Origin: Nitrospina sp.
Lineage (GTDB): Bacteria; Nitrospinota; Nitrospinia; Nitrospinales; VA-1
Length of the DNA stretch: 9,840 bases
Direction: 5' to 3'
Assembly: GCA_018647025.1 (NCBI GenBank)
Contig: JABGTQ010000030.1
Coordinates: forward strand, 1 to 9,840
In this document: in pieces, positions 7,261 through 9,840 of the stretch
Position numbering within the stretch: the stretch's first letter is position 1
Layout: each line of letters opens with the position of its first letter
Translations under genes and position numbers: made by a program
The notes under the pieces: model-generated
The model's database searches: none
What the model saw: only the letters and a program-made list of their open reading frames with translations
Told to the model about the DNA's origin: nothing

Positions 7261-8311
7261 ACTTTCAACTCCCTCATCTCAAGGATTTTTCATGCCAGCA
7301 GAGTGGGAACAACACTTCAGTACTTGGTTGGCCTGGCCACATAATTTGGACACATGGAAATCTGATGATTTACGAGAAGTTGAAAAAGTTTACATGGAAA
7401 TCATTCATAATCTTATTACTGGTGAACGTATAAATATTTTAATCGAGAATAAATCCTTCCAAAAACGAATTATTTCATTGCTTATTTCTAGAGGACTAAA
7501 TACTAAACAAATTTACTTTCATGAAATACTGACTAATGATGCGTGGATTAGAGATTTTGGTCCCAATTTCATTGTTAGAAAATCATCATCGGGGAGACAA
7601 ATAGCTATAAACCTTTGGCAGTTTAATTCATGGGGTGAGAAATACCCATGGCAGAAAGATAACGAAGTAAGCAATAAAATCATTAGCGAATCAAAAATAA
7701 CTTATTTTAATCCTAAAATCGTTCTTGAAGGCGGATCCATTGATGTAAATGGTGAAGGAACATGCCTGACTACATCTACTTGCCTATTGAATTTAAATCG
7801 AAATGGTAATTTGACAGTAGAAAAAATGGAAGAATATTTAAAGAGTTACATGGGGGTTAAAAAAATTATTTGGTTGAAGGGAACCCTAAAAGGAGATGAC
7901 ACAGATGGCCATGTTGACAACCTAGCTAGATTTGTTAACCACACAACCATCGTATATGTATCTGAGAAAGATGAGAGCAATGAAAACTATTTAAGCCTTA
8001 AAGGAATAGAGGAATCATTAAAAAAAGCCAGAGATCCAAATGGTAAACCATTTAAACTCATTCCTCTACCAATGCCACGAAAGATAAAAGATAACAATTT
8101 TTACCTGCCCGCAAGTTATGCAAATTTTTACATTGGAAATAATGTGGTTCTATTGCCTGCTTTCAACGACCCAAATGACAAAATAGCTCAAAACATACTA
8201 CAATCATGCTTTCCACGAAAAAAAATAGTCCCCATAGATTCTCGAATACTTATAAAAGGGCTAGGGGGGATCCACTGTATAACCCAGCAGCAACCAATGT
8301 ATACTGAATAA
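7244..8311 (+). CDS. aguA: Agmatine deiminase AguA (agmatine iminohydrolase)
   Basis: 355 aa from the ATG at 7244. It converts agmatine to N-carbamoylputrescine and ammonia, supplying the substrate of the AguB encoded just upstream. This is a guanidine-modifying (PAD/pentein-fold) enzyme. Visible motifs: MPAEWEQH (17-24) with TWLAWPHN, NDAWIRDFGPNF (98-109), EGGSIDVNGEGT (162-173), GDDTDGHVDN (217-226, catalytic His223) and GGIHCITQQQP near the C-terminus (nucleophile Cys345). An in-frame ATG at 7211 would add 11 residues without family resemblance and deepen the overlap with aguB to 50 nt; I prefer 7244 because the family N-terminus normally begins shortly before GFxMPAEW. With that start the genes overlap by 17 nt, consistent with translational coupling. 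The protein is complete, with all catalytic motifs present. Confidence 0.96.
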   Translation: MTQLPKLSTPSSQGFFMPAEWEQHFSTWLAWPHNLDTWKSDDLREVEKVYMEIIHNLITGERINILIENKSFQKRIISLLISRGLNTKQIYFHEILTNDAWIRDFGPNFIVRKSSSGRQIAINLWQFNSWGEKYPWQKDNEVSNKIISESKITYFNPKIVLEGGSIDVNGEGTCLTTSTCLLNLNRNGNLTVEKMEEYLKSYMGVKKIIWLKGTLKGDDTDGHVDNLARFVNHTTIVYVSEKDESNENYLSLKGIEESLKKARDPNGKPFKLIPLPMPRKIKDNNFYLPASYANFYIGNNVVLLPAFNDPNDKIAQNILQSCFPRKKIVPIDSRILIKGLGGIHCITQQQPMYTE

Positions 8312-8414
8312 AAGGATTACAACTGCGAAAAGTTGAATAAGTTATATAAATTTCGGATTTTTATTGGTTTCCTCAAAGGCAGGATATTCGATATTTCCAT
8401 GAAATACGATCCTA
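8312..8414. other. Convergent intergenic gap between aguA and the LapA-family gene
   Basis: This 103-base gap is where two convergent transcripts must end. It contains only weak inverted repeats: CAACT/AGTTG (8320-8335, 6-nt loop) and AAATAC/GTATTT (8402-8424), neither GC-rich nor followed by a clear T run in the right direction. No convincing intrinsic terminator is visible for either strand, and no gene. Confidence 0.45.
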
Positions 8415-8747
8415 TTAAGTATTTGACAAAGAATTATCCTTTAGCTCTAAGCTTACACTAGAAGATTGATTTAGTTTTAACAGTTCTTGCTCTAACCTTT
8501 CAATGCGTTTTTCTTTTTCTCGAAGTTGAGACTTGAGTTTAAACTGAGTAAATATTTCAAAAAACCAAGCAATAAGAAATCCTATTACAAAAGCACAAGA
8601 CACTAAAATCATTGTTGGAACTTTAATCGAACTTACTGTAGATAAACCATCGAAGAAATAAACTTCTACAGTATGCATATTTTTTGAAGCAAACAAAGAA
8701 ACAACTATAATCAGGCAGATGAAAAAAATATACTTTAAGGTCGACAT
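8415..8747 (-). CDS. LapA-domain (DUF1049) inner-membrane protein
   Basis: 110 aa, close to the roughly 100-aa size of E. coli LapA (YciS). Architecture fits the family: TM1 about 5-21; a short loop with SKNMHTVEVYFFDG (21-34), corresponding to the common N-x-x-V-x-x-x-F-F motif; TM2 about 43-65 starting at KVP; then a charged coiled-coil tail (about 69-94, rich in K, E, R and L) and a Ser-rich end. In E. coli, LapA works with LapB at the inner membrane in controlling lipopolysaccharide synthesis; the family is wider than that role, and lapB is not in this window, so function is inferred only at family level. There is no recognisable Shine-Dalgarno. A small inverted repeat (8753-8771) sits just upstream of the start. 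The acidic coiled-coil gene lies 62 nt upstream on the same strand, so co-transcription is likely. Confidence 0.85.
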   Translation of the reverse strand: MSTLKYIFFICLIIVVSLFASKNMHTVEVYFFDGLSTVSSIKVPTMILVSCAFVIGFLIAWFFEIFTQFKLKSQLREKEKRIERLEQELLKLNQSSSVSLELKDNSLSNT

Positions 8748-8752
8748 TCTGA

Positions 8753-8771
8753 GTTCAAGTTAAGGTTGAAC
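8753..8771 (-). repeat. Short inverted repeat just upstream of the LapA-family start
   Basis: The minus strand reads GTTCAA, 7 bases, TTGAAC, five bases, then the ATG at 8745-8747. The stem is only 6 bp but lies where a Shine-Dalgarno would be, and none is visible there. It could be a weak translational control element or chance. Confidence 0.35.
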
Positions 8772-8809
8772 GGGAGTTGAGATTTTTTTACTCGTCGTCC
8801 TTATCCTTT

Positions 8810-9670
8810 TTATTCATCTTCTTCATCTTCCTCACCTTCTTCATCTTCCTCACCTTCTTCATCTTCCTCACCCTCGTCTTCTTCACCACCAACTACATTA
8901 TCCTTTACGCTGTTTAATGGTTCTGCATTAACTGTAGCATTCTCAGCTTTATCATTAAGTGACAATGCTTCCGTTTCAGTAACTAAATCAGCATCTTTTG
9001 GTTGTGCGATAGGGGGAAGTTCTTCAGTTTCGGATTCAACGTTAGGTAACTCTATCAAGGGAGCTTCTTCAACTTTTACTTCACCAGAAAAAACCTGAGT
9101 TGGTGCTCCGCCTTCAGGACTCTTGCCATCAACAAATTCACCTAAAAGGGCCTGAATGCTTGTAATAACCTCATTGGATTTTTCTTGCACTTTTGGACTA
9201 TCACTTGATCCCATACCCTTAATAGCAACAAGGGCACGCTTAAGCTCAATAACAGCTGCTCTATTATCTCTATCTTCTATTTTTACTTTTAGGCGATTAA
9301 TATCTGTATTGACTTGCTCAAGGCCTTCTTTAACTTCTTTTCTCAGTGGTGCCATTTTTTCCTCGAGGGCATTTAAAGCTGAATCAACACCGCCCACACG
9401 ATGGTCTAGATCACGAATAAAAAATAAAATAAAAATAATTGCTAAAGTAGCTAACCCGAATCCTAAATAAGCAATAGCTTTTAATAAACTCATTTCCTCT
9501 GCTGCCTTTTCTAACTGAGGAACCGGTTTAGTTAATTCAGATTCTTCGTCAAAAGTTTCTTTTGAGTCACCTTGAGCATAGTATTCCGTTGAATCTTCAG
9601 TTTCTTCCTGCTTTATATTTTTTAGATGCTCTTCTGCAGAGTTTTTTTCTTTGTCCTGGTCACTACTCAT
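8810..9670 (-). CDS. Uncharacterised single-TM coiled-coil protein with acidic repeat tail
   Basis: 286 aa; I do not recognise a family. Residues 1-60 are polar and strongly acidic with no signal peptide. One membrane segment lies at about 66-85 (YLGFGLATLAIIFILFFI). A heptad-like, charged coiled-coil region follows at about 95-147, then a Pro/Glu/Val-rich linker (about 185-260). The last 24 residues are almost only E, D and G, including three GEEDEE units (267-284). The topology resembles a type II membrane protein, but which side faces the periplasm is unclear. The start is fixed by a strong Shine-Dalgarno (9674-9679), unusual in this window, and a promoter is visible upstream, suggesting solid expression. 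It probably leads a two-gene unit with the LapA-family gene. The stop at 8810-8812 may be a recent one-base truncation (see findings). Function unknown. Confidence 0.85.
   Translation of the reverse strand: MSSDQDKEKNSAEEHLKNIKQEETEDSTEYYAQGDSKETFDEESELTKPVPQLEKAAEEMSLLKAIAYLGFGLATLAIIFILFFIRDLDHRVGGVDSALNALEEKMAPLRKEVKEGLEQVNTDINRLKVKIEDRDNRAAVIELKRALVAIKGMGSSDSPKVQEKSNEVITSIQALLGEFVDGKSPEGGAPTQVFSGEVKVEEAPLIELPNVESETEELPPIAQPKDADLVTETEALSLNDKAENATVNAEPLNSVKDNVVGGEEDEGEEDEEGEEDEEGEEDEEDE
8819..8872 (-). repeat. Three perfect 18-bp tandem repeats encoding GEEDEE
   Basis: The plus-strand unit ttcttcatcttcctcacc occurs three times back to back with no mismatch (8819-8836, 8837-8854, 8855-8872), flanked by degenerate partial copies. 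Read on the minus strand each unit encodes Gly-Glu-Glu-Asp-Glu-Glu at the end of the coiled-coil protein. Identity at synonymous positions points to recent duplication by slippage rather than selection on the protein alone. Copy-number changes would stay in frame. Confidence 0.95.
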
Positions 9671-9673
9671 GAG

Positions 9674-9679
9674 TCCTCC
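9674..9679 (-). promoter_or_regulatory. Strong Shine-Dalgarno for the acidic coiled-coil gene
   Basis: The minus strand reads GGAGGA followed by CTC and the ATG at 9668-9670. It is the only near-perfect Shine-Dalgarno in the window, it fixes this start, and it contrasts with the other genes, which have weak or no visible ribosome binding sites. Confidence 0.85.
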
Positions 9680-9705
9680 GATATTTCCTTAATCTTAAAT
9701 TTATT

Positions 9706-9733
9706 CTTATATTATCTAAAAGTAACGTCTCAA
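9706..9733 (-). promoter_or_regulatory. Putative sigma70-type promoter for the acidic coiled-coil gene
   Basis: On the minus strand TTGAGA (9728-9733) and TATAAG (9706-9711) are separated by 16 bases. Each box matches the consensus at five of six positions. The expected transcript would start near 9699, giving a 5' leader of about 30 bases that includes the strong Shine-Dalgarno. The AT-rich background makes chance matches possible. Confidence 0.5.
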
Positions 9734-9840
9734 AGTTATTTTAAATTCTCACTACGAACATTTTTTTGGGTATACCGCAGAAATAATGAAGGAATATGAG
9801 GCCTTATGCCATATAATTAGGAAAATATTCTAGTTTAAAA

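Noticed and set aside
8320..8424. Small inverted repeats as a bidirectional terminator between aguA and the LapA-family gene.
   Set aside because: Stems are 5-6 bp and AT-rich with no adjacent T run; not enough to call a terminator.
9156..9470. Plus-strand open frame of 104 codons opposite the coiled-coil protein gene.
   Set aside because: Ser/Arg/Leu-rich antisense of charged coiled-coil codons; no start signal.
9794..9814. ATATG...CATAT inverted repeat around AGGCCT near the right edge as an operator.
   Set aside because: Only 5-bp arms and no second copy; it cannot be told from chance, and the gene beyond the edge is not visible.

Overview
This AT-rich window comes from a Gram-negative bacterium. 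The evidence is two envelope PPIC-type (parvulin/SurA-like) folding factors, one with a Sec signal peptide and one with a lipobox, and a LapA-domain inner-membrane protein. A marine proteobacterium of the delta/SAR324 kind would fit, but no marker here fixes the lineage. There are no rRNA or tRNA genes, no CRISPR array, and no transposase or other sign of a mobile element.

Layout. From 114 to 6150, four genes on the minus strand read leftward as a tight transcription unit: an unrecognised 124-aa protein, then mfd (transcription-repair coupling factor, 1150 aa), then a parvulin lipoprotein, then a second parvulin-type protein with a long basic tail. Gaps and overlaps are +11, -11 and -32 nt. 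Positions 6151-6384 form the divergent intergenic region. On the plus strand, 6385-8311 holds aguB and aguA overlapping by 17 nt. From 8415 to 9670, two minus-strand genes converge on them: a LapA-family two-TM protein and, upstream of it, an unrecognised single-TM coiled-coil protein with a low-complexity acidic tail. That last gene has the clearest promoter and Shine-Dalgarno sequence in the window.

How the genes work together. AguA and AguB carry out two consecutive steps: agmatine to N-carbamoylputrescine, then to putrescine. Only arginine decarboxylase is missing for the whole route from arginine. The two parvulin proteins look like paralogues doing the periplasmic chaperone job that E. 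coli SurA does with one two-parvulin protein, with the work split between a soluble and a lipid-anchored form. Their link to mfd seems to be shared transcription rather than shared biochemistry. LapA and the acidic coiled-coil protein are both small inner-membrane proteins and may be co-expressed.

Most of the window is ordinary core genome, and I see no convincing undescribed system. The points most worth a second look are: a SHOCT-like C-terminal motif on a SurA-type protein; complementary active-site losses in the two parvulins; a 12-A tract in the lipoprotein gene where a slip in either direction truncates the protein; and, in the acidic-tail gene, exact 18-bp tandem repeats beside what looks like a one-base truncation of a once longer charged tail.
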